Positions 1 through 7,909 of a stretch of 64,000 nucleotides of DNA are shown one piece after another. This DNA comes from Dyadobacter flavalbus. GTDB taxonomy: Bacteria > Bacteroidota > Bacteroidia > Cytophagales > Spirosomataceae. Both the position numbers and the translations under genes were made by a program. Below the pieces are notes generated by a model. It was not told the DNA's origin, ran no database searches, and was given only the letters and a program-made list of their open reading frames with translations. Location of the stretch: positions 124,001-188,000 of the forward strand of contig NZ_VBSN01000076.1 in NCBI RefSeq assembly GCF_006149045.1. The letters are read 5' to 3'. The first letter of the stretch is position 1. Each line of letters begins with the position of its first letter.

Positions 1-2
1 AA

Positions 3-2093
3 ATTAAATTGGCAAGTCAGGTGATTTGGGAAGAAACCCCGGTGCTGAAAGCCGGCAATATTTACGATAACGAAAAAGGTCGCTACGTTCAGGGCGATTT
101 CCTGAATATATTTTCTTTTGATCTCAGCCAGGGCAATGCCGCTACTGCATTGAAGCGCCCGGACGGGATTGTGATATCAAAAAAACTGGCTGAAAAGTAT
201 TTTAAAGGTCAGGATGCAATGGGTAAAGCCATGCGCGTTGATAACAAGGATGATGTGATCGTAACGGGTATTTTAGAAGAACTCTCTCCTTACTCATCCA
301 TGAAATTCGATTTCCTGATGAGCTACGACCATTGGAGGAAAAGCAATCAATGGGCAAAGGAATGGGGAAATAACGGTCCGCGCTGCGTTGTATTGCTGGC
401 TGAGAATGCTTCTGTTGACAAAGTCAATGCCAAGATCAAGGGTTATCTGAAAACCAAGAATAAAGACAGTAACATAGATATATTCCTGGTCAATTACGGG
501 CAGTCGTATCTTTATTCCAAATGGGATTCAGGCAGACAAAACGGCGGACGAATCGAATATGTGCGTCTTTTTACAATTGTTGCCGTTTTTATACTGATTA
601 TTGCATGCATCAATTTCATGAATCTGGCCACTGCCCGTTCTGTGAAAAGAGGCAAGGAAGTAGGGCTGCGAAAAGTTGTGGGCGCCTATAAAGCCAGCCT
701 TATCGGCCAGTTTATGGGAGAATCCATACTGATCACGCTGATTGCACTTTTCTTTGCCCTGGCCATTGTACTTATTTTACTTCCTTCGTTCAATTCATTA
801 ACGGAAAAACAGCTGTCACTGGATTTTCTTAATCCGTCGTTGCTTTTACTCCTACTTGGACTTACGGTTATAACCGGAATTGTGGCAGGCAGTTATCCTG
901 CATTATTTATGTCGTCGCTCAATCCGGTTGTTGTACTGAAAGGTGCACTGAAATTCAAGCCGAGTGCGGCCTATTTTCGTCAGGGGCTGGTTGTATTCCA
1001 GTTCGGGCTGTCAATTCTTTTGATACTTTCCATGATTGTGGTTTATCGCCAGATTCAGTTTATCCAGAACAAAAATCTTGGTTTTGACAGGGAAAACCTG
1101 CTTTACATCAATAATGTGGAGAAAAGCATTGAAAAGAATTTTGAGGCATTCAAGCAGGCGCTGGAAAATGAGCCCGGCATCAAGTCGGTAACGTGCTCCC
1201 AGTCTGATCCGATCAATTATGGAAGTTCTACGATGGGCGTTACATGGCCTGGAAAAGATACGACGCAAAAAATCCTGTTCAGCGTAAATACGATTGGCTA
1301 TGATTTTATAAAGACAATGGGCATAACGTTGCTGGACGGCCGCGATTTCAACCCCGAATTTGGAACGGATACGACCAACTTTATTATTAATGAAGCTGCT
1401 GCCAGGAAAATGGGATTCAAAGATCCTGTTGGAAAAGAGCTGACCATTTTTGATAGGAAAGGGAAAATAATCGGGCTTATGAAGGATTTTCATATAGGTT
1501 CTCTACATGTAGCCATTGAACCTCTGATTATCGGGTTCCAGTCAAGAAATTCATACCGCGGCGCTGTGCTGATCCGGACAGAAGCCGGCAAAACCAGGCT
1601 TGCCATTCAGAATATTGAGAAGGTTTACAAACAGTTTAGCCCGGGGTTTCCTTTCAAGTACCGCTTTACAGATGAAGAATTCGGAAATCTTTACAAAGCG
1701 GAAAATGTAGTCAGCCGGTTAGCCAATTATTTTGCATTTCTGGCCATATTCATTTCCTGCCTGGGCCTGTTCGGATTGGCAGCATTTACCTCGGAGCAGC
1801 GGACCAAGGAAATAGGTGTCAGAAAAGTGCTGGGTGCAAGTGTTGCCAACCTTGTTGGCATGCTTTCCATGGATTTTGTAAAGCTCGTGGCAATTGCAGC
1901 AGTCATTTCGTTCCCGGTTGCAGGATATTTTCTGCATGGATGGCTTGAAAAGTATGCTTACCGCATTGAAATGGAATGGTGGTATTTTCTGGTTGCAGGC
2001 ATTGCAGCATTGCTGATTGCATTATTTACTGTCAGTTTTCAGGCTGTAAAAGCAGCTTTGATGAATCCTGTGAAGTCGTTGAAAACGGAATAA
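3..2093 (+). CDS. FtsX/MacB-type ABC permease, 5'-truncated (array copy 1)
   Basis: This is the C-terminal seven-eighths of an inner-membrane ABC permease. The frame is open to the window edge; the TTG at position 9 is not a credible start, because full-length paralogues in the array begin about 100 residues earlier with a first membrane helix that is missing here. What remains is the end of the first periplasmic domain, a first FtsX domain (helix with IIACINFMNLATA, then EVGLRKVVGA), a second helix plus periplasmic domain, and a second FtsX domain with the FISCLGLFGL and EIGVRKVLGAS signatures. It ends in the array-typical MNPVKSLKTE. The next permease starts 43 bp downstream, so the two are probably cotranscribed. 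No ATP-binding domain is present. Substrate is unknown; MacB relatives export peptides, lipoproteins or drugs. Confidence 0.93.
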   Translation: MKLASQVIWEETPVLKAGNIYDNEKGRYVQGDFLNIFSFDLSQGNAATALKRPDGIVISKKLAEKYFKGQDAMGKAMRVDNKDDVIVTGILEELSPYSSMKFDFLMSYDHWRKSNQWAKEWGNNGPRCVVLLAENASVDKVNAKIKGYLKTKNKDSNIDIFLVNYGQSYLYSKWDSGRQNGGRIEYVRLFTIVAVFILIIACINFMNLATARSVKRGKEVGLRKVVGAYKASLIGQFMGESILITLIALFFALAIVLILLPSFNSLTEKQLSLDFLNPSLLLLLLGLTVITGIVAGSYPALFMSSLNPVVVLKGALKFKPSAAYFRQGLVVFQFGLSILLILSMIVVYRQIQFIQNKNLGFDRENLLYINNVEKSIEKNFEAFKQALENEPGIKSVTCSQSDPINYGSSTMGVTWPGKDTTQKILFSVNTIGYDFIKTMGITLLDGRDFNPEFGTDTTNFIINEAAARKMGFKDPVGKELTIFDRKGKIIGLMKDFHIGSLHVAIEPLIIGFQSRNSYRGAVLIRTEAGKTRLAIQNIEKVYKQFSPGFPFKYRFTDEEFGNLYKAENVVSRLANYFAFLAIFISCLGLFGLAAFTSEQRTKEIGVRKVLGASVANLVGMLSMDFVKLVAIAAVISFPVAGYFLHGWLEKYAYRIEMEWWYFLVAGIAALLIALFTVSFQAVKAALMNPVKSLKTE

Positions 2094-2136
2094 TAGACAG
2101 TTTACTTTCCATGTATTTTACCTGAACCTTAAAGCC

Positions 2137-4521
2137 ATGATCAAAAACTATCTGAAAATTGCTTTCCGGAACCTGACGAGGAACAAGGTATTTTCACTCA
2201 TCAACATTGCCGGTCTTTCGCTCGGGCTTACGTGCTGCATGCTGATTGTCCTTTATACAAAGGATGAAATAAGTTTTGACCGCTTTCAGGAAAAAAAAGA
2301 TCATTTGTACAGGATAAAAGTAACCATATCCGATTACACGGAAACGCGTGTAATCGGCAGTACCAATGCCGTTCACGGACCTTCGTTCAAGCAGGAAATT
2401 CCGGAAATACTTCAAATTGTGAGGACACAAAGCAGCTCGTTTGTTGTCAAGAAAGACAATGAACTGCTGAATGAAGATATACTTTTTGCCGATAGCAACT
2501 TTTTCAGCGTTTTTACAATGCCCTTGCTGGCCGGCGATCCGAAAACAGTCCTGAAAGACCTGCATTCGATCGTTCTGGCAGAACAGGTTGCGGAGAAATA
2601 TTTTAACACAAAAGATGCCGTCGGAAAAACGCTGGAACTGAAAATCGGTGATGTGTTTGAAACGTTTACCGTTTCGGGTGTAGCCAGAAAATGCCCGCAG
2701 AATTCATCCGTGCAGTTTGAAGCGGTTTTGCCGTTTCAGTTTCAGGAGGCCAGAGGCTGGACGGACAATGCATGGCTGGGTTTTTATATGAACACCTTTG
2801 TTTTGCTGCATGACAAAGCAAATTACCGAACGGTTATTCCAAAGCTCAATCAGGTTTTCAAAAGCAAATCGGCGGATGAGATCGGCAAGATCAAGGATTT
2901 TAATCAGAAAATCAGTTTCAGTCTTCAGCCTTTCATGGAAGTTCATCTGGACAGCGAATCGAGCGAACTCCGGAACGGGCTCGGACGCGGCAGCAGCCCG
3001 GTTTATTCCTATATCCTGTCCGGAATTGCCGTTTTTATACTGCTGATTGCGTGTATCAATTTTGTTAATCTTACCGTTGCCAGATCGCTTAACCGCGCCA
3101 AGGAAATCGGGGTCCGAAAAGTAGTCGGCAGCCAGCGCAAGCAGCTGATGATCCAGTTTCTGGGAGAATCTTTCCTGCTGTCTTTTATTGCATTCAGTTT
3201 TGCGCTTTTACTGACAAAGTTTATTTTGCCGACCTTTAATATATTGGCCAACAAGGAACTGTCGCTTTCTTATCTTCTTGACGTACAGCTTGTAACGGGT
3301 TATTTACTGCTTTTTTTAATGACCGGAATGATTGCAGGATTTTACCCGGCTTTGGTGCTGTCGGGATTCAGTCCTGCCCAGACGCTTTACAACCGTACCC
3401 GCCTGACACAAAAAAATTACCTTACAAAAAGTCTGGTTGTATTTCAGTTTGCCTTGTCTGTATTTCTGCTGATCGGTACGCTGGTTATTTATGCCCAGTT
3501 CCGGTATCTGATCAGCAAGAAACTCGGGTATAATGACAAGAATCTGATGAGTTTCAGTACCGGCCGGGGCGGACCGGGCAATGAAACACTTGCAACGATC
3601 ATGGAAGAACTGAAAAATACGACCGGTATTGAGTCCGTTGCTGCTTTCAATGGCAATTACAACGGAACCGGTGCAGAAGTGAACGGCAAGAGAATGGATT
3701 TTGGGTACATTGGTGTAGACGATCATTTTCTTTCAACATTGCAGATTCCACTGATAAAAGGACGTAATTTTTCCCGGAGTTATCCTTCCGATCCGCTGCA
3801 ATCCGTTGTGGTGAACGAAGCTTTTGTAAAAGAAGCCGGCTGGCGTGACCCGATTGGCAAGGAAGTGAACTTTGAATGGAAAAACCAGAAACTGAAGGTG
3901 ATCGGAGTAATCCGGGATTATCATTATGCTTCACTGAAAGACACAATCAAGCCGTTATTATTGACGCAGGATCCGAATTACCGCCTGGGAACCGTATATC
4001 TCAAACTGAATGCTCAAAATATTCCGGGGACAATCAGAACCGTGGAAAAGATATTCCGCAAGCACGTTCCGTTTATGCCGTTTGAATACAATTTTGAAGA
4101 TGCTGCCAATTACAAAAGGTACGAATCCGAGGCCCGGTGGAAACAGATGATTACACTTGCCGCGGCACTTTCCATTTTTGTTTCCTGCATTGGTCTGTTT
4201 GGCCTGGCAACCTTCAATGCGGAAACAAGGGTTAAGGAAGTCGGGATCAGGAAAGTACTTGGCGCGTCGGTTTCGAGCATTGCGGCTTTATTATCCACGG
4301 ATTTTGTAAAGCTGGTTTTGCTCGCGATTGTCATTGCGCTGCCGTTTTCCTATTATGCCGTAAATGTCTGGCTTCAGAACTTTCCATATCGTATCAATCT
4401 TACGTCGTGGTATTTTGTTTCTGCTGCATCCATCGCCATTTCTGTCGCCATCCTTACTGTGGGTATTCAAAGTGTAAAAACAGCGTTGCTTGATCCGGTA
4501 AAATCGCTAAGGAGTGAGTAA
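2137..4521 (+). CDS. FtsX/MacB-type ABC permease (array copy 2)
   Basis: Full-length inner-membrane permease of 794 residues with two fused MacB-like halves. Helix 1 (about residues 18-40) is followed by a periplasmic MacB_PCD domain and three helices of the first FtsX domain (about 289-408). A fifth helix (about 430-452) leads to a second periplasmic domain and a second FtsX domain (about 669-782). Visible signatures are LLIACINFVNLT, EIGVRKVVGS, FVSCIGLFGLATF and EVGIRKVLGAS. One chain thus supplies what two MacB or LolC-type subunits normally provide. The ATG starts MIKNYLKIAFRNL, the family's usual first residues. It follows copy 1 by 43 bp. The C-terminus (TALLDPVKSLRSE) departs slightly from the MNPVKSL consensus. 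No ATPase is nearby. Confidence 0.95.
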   Translation: MIKNYLKIAFRNLTRNKVFSLINIAGLSLGLTCCMLIVLYTKDEISFDRFQEKKDHLYRIKVTISDYTETRVIGSTNAVHGPSFKQEIPEILQIVRTQSSSFVVKKDNELLNEDILFADSNFFSVFTMPLLAGDPKTVLKDLHSIVLAEQVAEKYFNTKDAVGKTLELKIGDVFETFTVSGVARKCPQNSSVQFEAVLPFQFQEARGWTDNAWLGFYMNTFVLLHDKANYRTVIPKLNQVFKSKSADEIGKIKDFNQKISFSLQPFMEVHLDSESSELRNGLGRGSSPVYSYILSGIAVFILLIACINFVNLTVARSLNRAKEIGVRKVVGSQRKQLMIQFLGESFLLSFIAFSFALLLTKFILPTFNILANKELSLSYLLDVQLVTGYLLLFLMTGMIAGFYPALVLSGFSPAQTLYNRTRLTQKNYLTKSLVVFQFALSVFLLIGTLVIYAQFRYLISKKLGYNDKNLMSFSTGRGGPGNETLATIMEELKNTTGIESVAAFNGNYNGTGAEVNGKRMDFGYIGVDDHFLSTLQIPLIKGRNFSRSYPSDPLQSVVVNEAFVKEAGWRDPIGKEVNFEWKNQKLKVIGVIRDYHYASLKDTIKPLLLTQDPNYRLGTVYLKLNAQNIPGTIRTVEKIFRKHVPFMPFEYNFEDAANYKRYESEARWKQMITLAAALSIFVSCIGLFGLATFNAETRVKEVGIRKVLGASVSSIAALLSTDFVKLVLLAIVIALPFSYYAVNVWLQNFPYRINLTSWYFVSAASIAISVAILTVGIQSVKTALLDPVKSLRSE

Positions 4522-4612
4522 AAGTACATTTCAGTAAACAGGTTTGGAAACTATTGCGACAGTTTGCCGGATACCGGACCTTTTCGCCCTGGTAGGTTTT
4601 TTGCCCTGCTTC

Positions 4613-4689
4613 TTACCGATCTGGCCGTAATTTTTCAAAGTATCAAAGCCGCTTTGATGAACCCGGTAAAGAGTTTGAGAAGCGAGTAA
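4613..4689 (+). pseudogene. C-terminal relic of an array permease
   Basis: Read in frame to the TAA at 4687-4689, this stretch ends with FQSIKAALMNPVKSLRSE, which is the C-terminus of the neighbouring permeases almost letter for letter. The frame stays open upstream to about 4561, but permease-like sequence fades within roughly 25 codons and no start or membrane helices precede it. It is best read as the stump of an eleventh permease copy lost by deletion between copies 2 and 3. The last 18 codons are the firm part; the exact left edge is a guess. Confidence 0.8.
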
Positions 4690-4726
4690 ACGGAAGTGTC
4701 GGGATTATGGTTATATTTGATAAAAC

Positions 4727-4963
4727 ATGTTTGATATGAAACTGGACCATATAACATTTGATCCCCAGATTATGGGAGGAAAGCCATGTGTCAGGGGAAT
4801 GCGGATTACAGTAGGAACTATCGTCGGACTTGTTGCTTCGGGAAAAAGTTTTGAAGAAATTCTTGAATATTACCCTTATCTGGAAATGGAAGACATCAGG
4901 CAGGCTTTGGCTTATGCAGCCTGGCGTTCCGAAGAAATTGAAGTCCCGTTTGTTGCTGCATGA
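4727..4963 (+). CDS. DUF433 family antitoxin-like protein
   Basis: A 78-residue protein matching the DUF433 pattern: an opening ITFDPQIMGGKPCVRGMRI block, then a short helical segment (VGLVASGKSFEEIL, YPYLEMEDIRQALAYA) that resembles a helix-turn-helix. DUF433 proteins are usually the antitoxin or DNA-binding partner of a PIN-like DUF5615 toxin. No such toxin gene is visible on either side; the gene sits alone between a permease relic and the next permease. An ATG four codons in (4736, MKLDHI) is an equally possible start. A long-armed hairpin at 5001-5032 followed by T residues could terminate it. Confidence 0.85.
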   Translation: MFDMKLDHITFDPQIMGGKPCVRGMRITVGTIVGLVASGKSFEEILEYYPYLEMEDIRQALAYAAWRSEEIEVPFVAA

Positions 4964-4988
4964 ATGTTTACACCATAACTCCAAGCCA

Positions 4989-5107
4989 AGTCCAATACCG
5001 AACAAAAGTGTCCGCTTACGGACACTTTTGTTGTTTTTATATCTGTATAATTATCTGATTATCAGTATATATTTGAATGTTTTACGGCGCTGGTACAATA
5101 TTCATTG
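4989..5107 (+). promoter_or_regulatory. Palindromic operator pair and GG promoter element upstream of permease copy 3 (site A)
   Basis: Two inverted repeats of the form NGTYC-N6-GRACA stand 20 bp apart: AGTCC-AATACC-GAACA (4989-5004) and TGTCC-GCTTAC-GGACA (5009-5024). A TGGTACAATATTC element starts at 5091, 67 bp past the second palindrome and 63 bp before the ATG at 5154. Similar modules occur upstream of six other genes in the window. The second palindrome extends to 14-bp arms (5001-5014 with 5019-5032) followed by a T-rich run, so it may also terminate transcription from the DUF433 gene. Confidence 0.7.
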
Positions 5108-5153
5108 CATAATAGCCGAACCTATGCAACAATGCGTTTGCAATCTGTTAGCC

Positions 5154-7613
5154 ATGATAAAAAATTATTTGAAGATCGCCTGGCGGAACGTGCTTAAAAG
5201 CAAGCTTTTTTCTGCCATTAATGTTTTTGGCCTGTCCGTAGGGATGACCTGCTGCATGCTGCTTTTGCTGTACATTTTAAGTGAAGTTTCTTTTGACAGC
5301 CATCATGAGTTTGGCAAAGATATTTATCTGGTCAGAAGCGTTCGTATTCAGTCCAACGGAGAGAAAATGGATAATCCGCGTGCGCCTTCGCCGTATGCAC
5401 GCGCTATTCAATCAGAATTTCCGGAAGTAAAACAGGTTACAAGATTGTGGCAGAATTTTCTGGAAAACAAAACGCTGCTCAGCGTGGAGGAATCCGGCAA
5501 GTCTGTAAAATCATTTTATGAAACCCGTGGATATCATGTTGATTCTACTTTTTTCGACGTTTTTACCTATCAGTTTCTGGAAGGTGATGCCAATACGGCA
5601 CTCGATGACGCGCATGCGGTTGTTCTGTCGGAAGAAGTGGCCAGAAACCTGTTCGGCAATGCTACTGCGCTCAACAAAATAATCCGTCTGGGCGGTACAA
5701 CGGGAAATGGTGAAAATTTCAGGGTTACAGGTGTTTACAAAGATGAAAGTGCACGTTCGCATATTGATGCCCGTTTTTTTGTTTCGATGAATGCCGGCTG
5801 GGTTGGCGGTTTTCTGAGAGAGCAGAAGCAGGATTTTACCAACAACAATATGTTTTATACATACGTCAGACTGGCGCCCGGAACGGATGCTTCCCGATTT
5901 GAAAAGAAATTGCCTGCATTTATCAATAAATATGCGCGGCAGGATCTGAAGGCGGCGGGTGTTGACAAGCAAATGGCTTTGCTTGCAGTGAACGACATTC
6001 ACCTTTTCAACCAGATTGAAAGCATTGTAACGCCGACGACGAGCTCCACATATCTTTACGTGCTGGCATCCATTGCATTGTTTACGCTCCTTATTGCCTG
6101 CATCAACTTCATGAATCTGGCAACAGCCCGTTCTGCAAAACGTGCAGCCGAAGTGGGCATCCGTAAAGTGATGGGTGCCGGAAAAGGCGGGCTGGTCGGA
6201 CAGTTTCTGGGTGAATCCATGGTGCTTACCTTTATTGCACTGGCTGTGGCCGCGGTGCTCGTTGCATTGTCTTTGCCCGTTTTTAACGAGCTTTCAGGCA
6301 AATCGCTGGAATTCAATGAACTGCTTAAACCTGAAATTATTCTGGCTTTTATCATGCTGGCCTTTGTAACCGGATTGCTGGCGGGCAGTTATCCTGCGTT
6401 TTATTTATCTGTTTTCAACCCGCTTGATGTAATTAAAGGAAAATTTGTCAACTCTGTTTCGGCTACGACTCTGCGTAAAGGGCTTGTTGTGGTGCAGTTT
6501 GTCATTTCCACCGGGCTCGTGGTGGCGACGCTGGTTATTCAGACCCAGATGAAATACATGCGGGAACAGCCGCTTGGCTTTACCAAAGATCAGCAGCTTG
6601 TGATTCCTTTGCGAACCGATGCGGCAAAGCACGCGTATACAGCTTTACGTAATGAGCTTCTGCAGAATAACCAGATTGAAGGCGCTTCCGGAACTTCCTA
6701 CTATCCGGGCATCCTGAACCCGAGCGATATGTCTCTTTATCCGTCAGATCAAAGCATCAACGAGGCAAAATTGGTTAAAACCAACTGGGTAGCTCCCGAT
6801 TTCATGAAAACAATGGGATTTGAAATGGCTGCGGGCCGGATGCTTTCAGCTGATTTTCCCGGAGATACCAATTATAAAATGGTTGTGAATGAGGCAACTA
6901 TACGAAAAATGGGCATTTCGATTAACAAAGCAGTCGGCAGCAGGCTCAATTTCAAAAGCAATACGGACGGCGTAATACATCCTCTGGAAATTGTGGGCGT
7001 TGTAAAGGATTTCCACTTTGCCGATCTGCATCAGGCCATTGAGCCTTATGCCTTGTTCCTGAATATGAACTCCGATTTTAACTACATCGTTACGCATGTC
7101 AGTTCCAGAGACGTCAGCAAAGTGCTTCCGTTTATTGAAAGCAAATGGAAGTCGCTGGTTCCGGACGAACCTTTTACATACAGTTTTCTTGATCAGGATT
7201 TTCAGAATAACTATGCTGCTGATGCCCGTACTTCCCGCATTGTCAATTCTTTCACGCTGATTTCCATTGTTATTTCCTGCCTTGGCCTGTTCGGACTTGC
7301 GGCATTTGCAGCACAGCAGAGGATCAAGGAAATAGGAGTAAGAAAAGTACTGGGTGCTTCTGTGACGAGCATTGTGGCATTGCTTTCGGGCGATTTTGTC
7401 AAACTGGTCATTGTTTCCATTGTCATTGCCACGCCGCTTACATGGTATGTGATGGACAAATGGCTGCAGGGATTTGCTTACAAGATCAGCATTCAGTGGT
7501 GGATGTTTGTGCTGGCCGGCGCGCTTGCCGTTGTTATTGCAATCATTACCGTAAGCACGCAGGCGATTAAAGCAGCCGTTACAAATCCGGTGAAGTCGCT
7601 GAAAAGTGAGTAG
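5154..7613 (+). CDS. FtsX/MacB-type ABC permease (array copy 3)
   Basis: Inner-membrane permease of 819 residues, the longest complete copy in the array. The open frame runs back to 4830 through the DUF433 gene, but the ATG at 5154 gives MIKNYLKIAWRNV, the start shared by the paralogues. Two MacB_PCD plus FtsX halves are present, with LIACINFMNLATARS and EVGIRKVMGAG in the first and VISCLGLFGLAAFAAQ and EIGVRKVLGASV in the second. The C-terminus reads AAVTNPVKSLKSE. Its upstream region carries operator pair A, so it probably starts its own transcript. The 3' flank is a field of short degenerate repeats. It lacks its own nucleotide-binding subunit. Confidence 0.95.
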   Translation: MIKNYLKIAWRNVLKSKLFSAINVFGLSVGMTCCMLLLLYILSEVSFDSHHEFGKDIYLVRSVRIQSNGEKMDNPRAPSPYARAIQSEFPEVKQVTRLWQNFLENKTLLSVEESGKSVKSFYETRGYHVDSTFFDVFTYQFLEGDANTALDDAHAVVLSEEVARNLFGNATALNKIIRLGGTTGNGENFRVTGVYKDESARSHIDARFFVSMNAGWVGGFLREQKQDFTNNNMFYTYVRLAPGTDASRFEKKLPAFINKYARQDLKAAGVDKQMALLAVNDIHLFNQIESIVTPTTSSTYLYVLASIALFTLLIACINFMNLATARSAKRAAEVGIRKVMGAGKGGLVGQFLGESMVLTFIALAVAAVLVALSLPVFNELSGKSLEFNELLKPEIILAFIMLAFVTGLLAGSYPAFYLSVFNPLDVIKGKFVNSVSATTLRKGLVVVQFVISTGLVVATLVIQTQMKYMREQPLGFTKDQQLVIPLRTDAAKHAYTALRNELLQNNQIEGASGTSYYPGILNPSDMSLYPSDQSINEAKLVKTNWVAPDFMKTMGFEMAAGRMLSADFPGDTNYKMVVNEATIRKMGISINKAVGSRLNFKSNTDGVIHPLEIVGVVKDFHFADLHQAIEPYALFLNMNSDFNYIVTHVSSRDVSKVLPFIESKWKSLVPDEPFTYSFLDQDFQNNYAADARTSRIVNSFTLISIVISCLGLFGLAAFAAQQRIKEIGVRKVLGASVTSIVALLSGDFVKLVIVSIVIATPLTWYVMDKWLQGFAYKISIQWWMFVLAGALAVVIAIITVSTQAIKAAVTNPVKSLKSE

Positions 7614-7617
7614 CGCA

Positions 7618-7712
7618 GGAGTTGTGAGATGTAGAATGTGAAATGTGAAATGTAAGATGAAGTTGATGGCTAAGATAAGAGCTGCTGGCTAGAAGCTGAC
7701 AGCTATTAGCTT
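7618..7712. repeat. Degenerate word repeats (ATGTGAAATG and AGCTATTAGC types)
   Basis: Non-coding stretch made of recurring short words: first GTGAGATGT, GTGAAATGTGAAATG and GTAAGATG, then GGCTAAGA, GCTGGCTAGAAGCTG and AGCTATTAGCT. The same vocabulary fills the 3' flanks of several other permease genes. AGCTATTAGC and its complement GCTAATAGCT are nearly the same word, so the region can fold on itself. No gene is seen in it. Confidence 0.7.
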
Positions 7713-7732
7713 TCATTATCTTGTAAATTACC

Positions 7733-7850
7733 CGGACGCAAATGAACAAAAGTGTTCGCTTTTGAACATTGAAAATTTACAGTTCTTGATTTAATTTATT
7801 GATTGTAACCCGTTTATGTTTGTTGATTTATTTTGGTATAATATTCTTTA
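7733..7850 (+). promoter_or_regulatory. Operator pair and GG promoter element upstream of permease copies 4-6 (site B)
   Basis: A clean inverted repeat TGTTC-GCTTTT-GAACA lies at 7753-7768. Twenty bases upstream is a half-matching partner, CGGAC-GCAAAT-GAACA (7733-7748). A TGGTATAATATTC element begins at 7834, 66 bp after the palindrome and 76 bp before the ATG at 7910. That element is almost identical to the one at site A (TGGTACAATATTC). Confidence 0.7.
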
Positions 7851-7909
7851 AAATGAAGCTGATGAATCGTAGCAATCCCTGCTGCCTGTATATTTAGCCA
7901 AGAAAAACC

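Noticed and set aside
4830-5153. N-terminal extension of permease copy 3 by 108 codons
   Set aside because: The extension runs through the DUF433 gene and operator site A; the ATG at 5154 gives the conserved family start.
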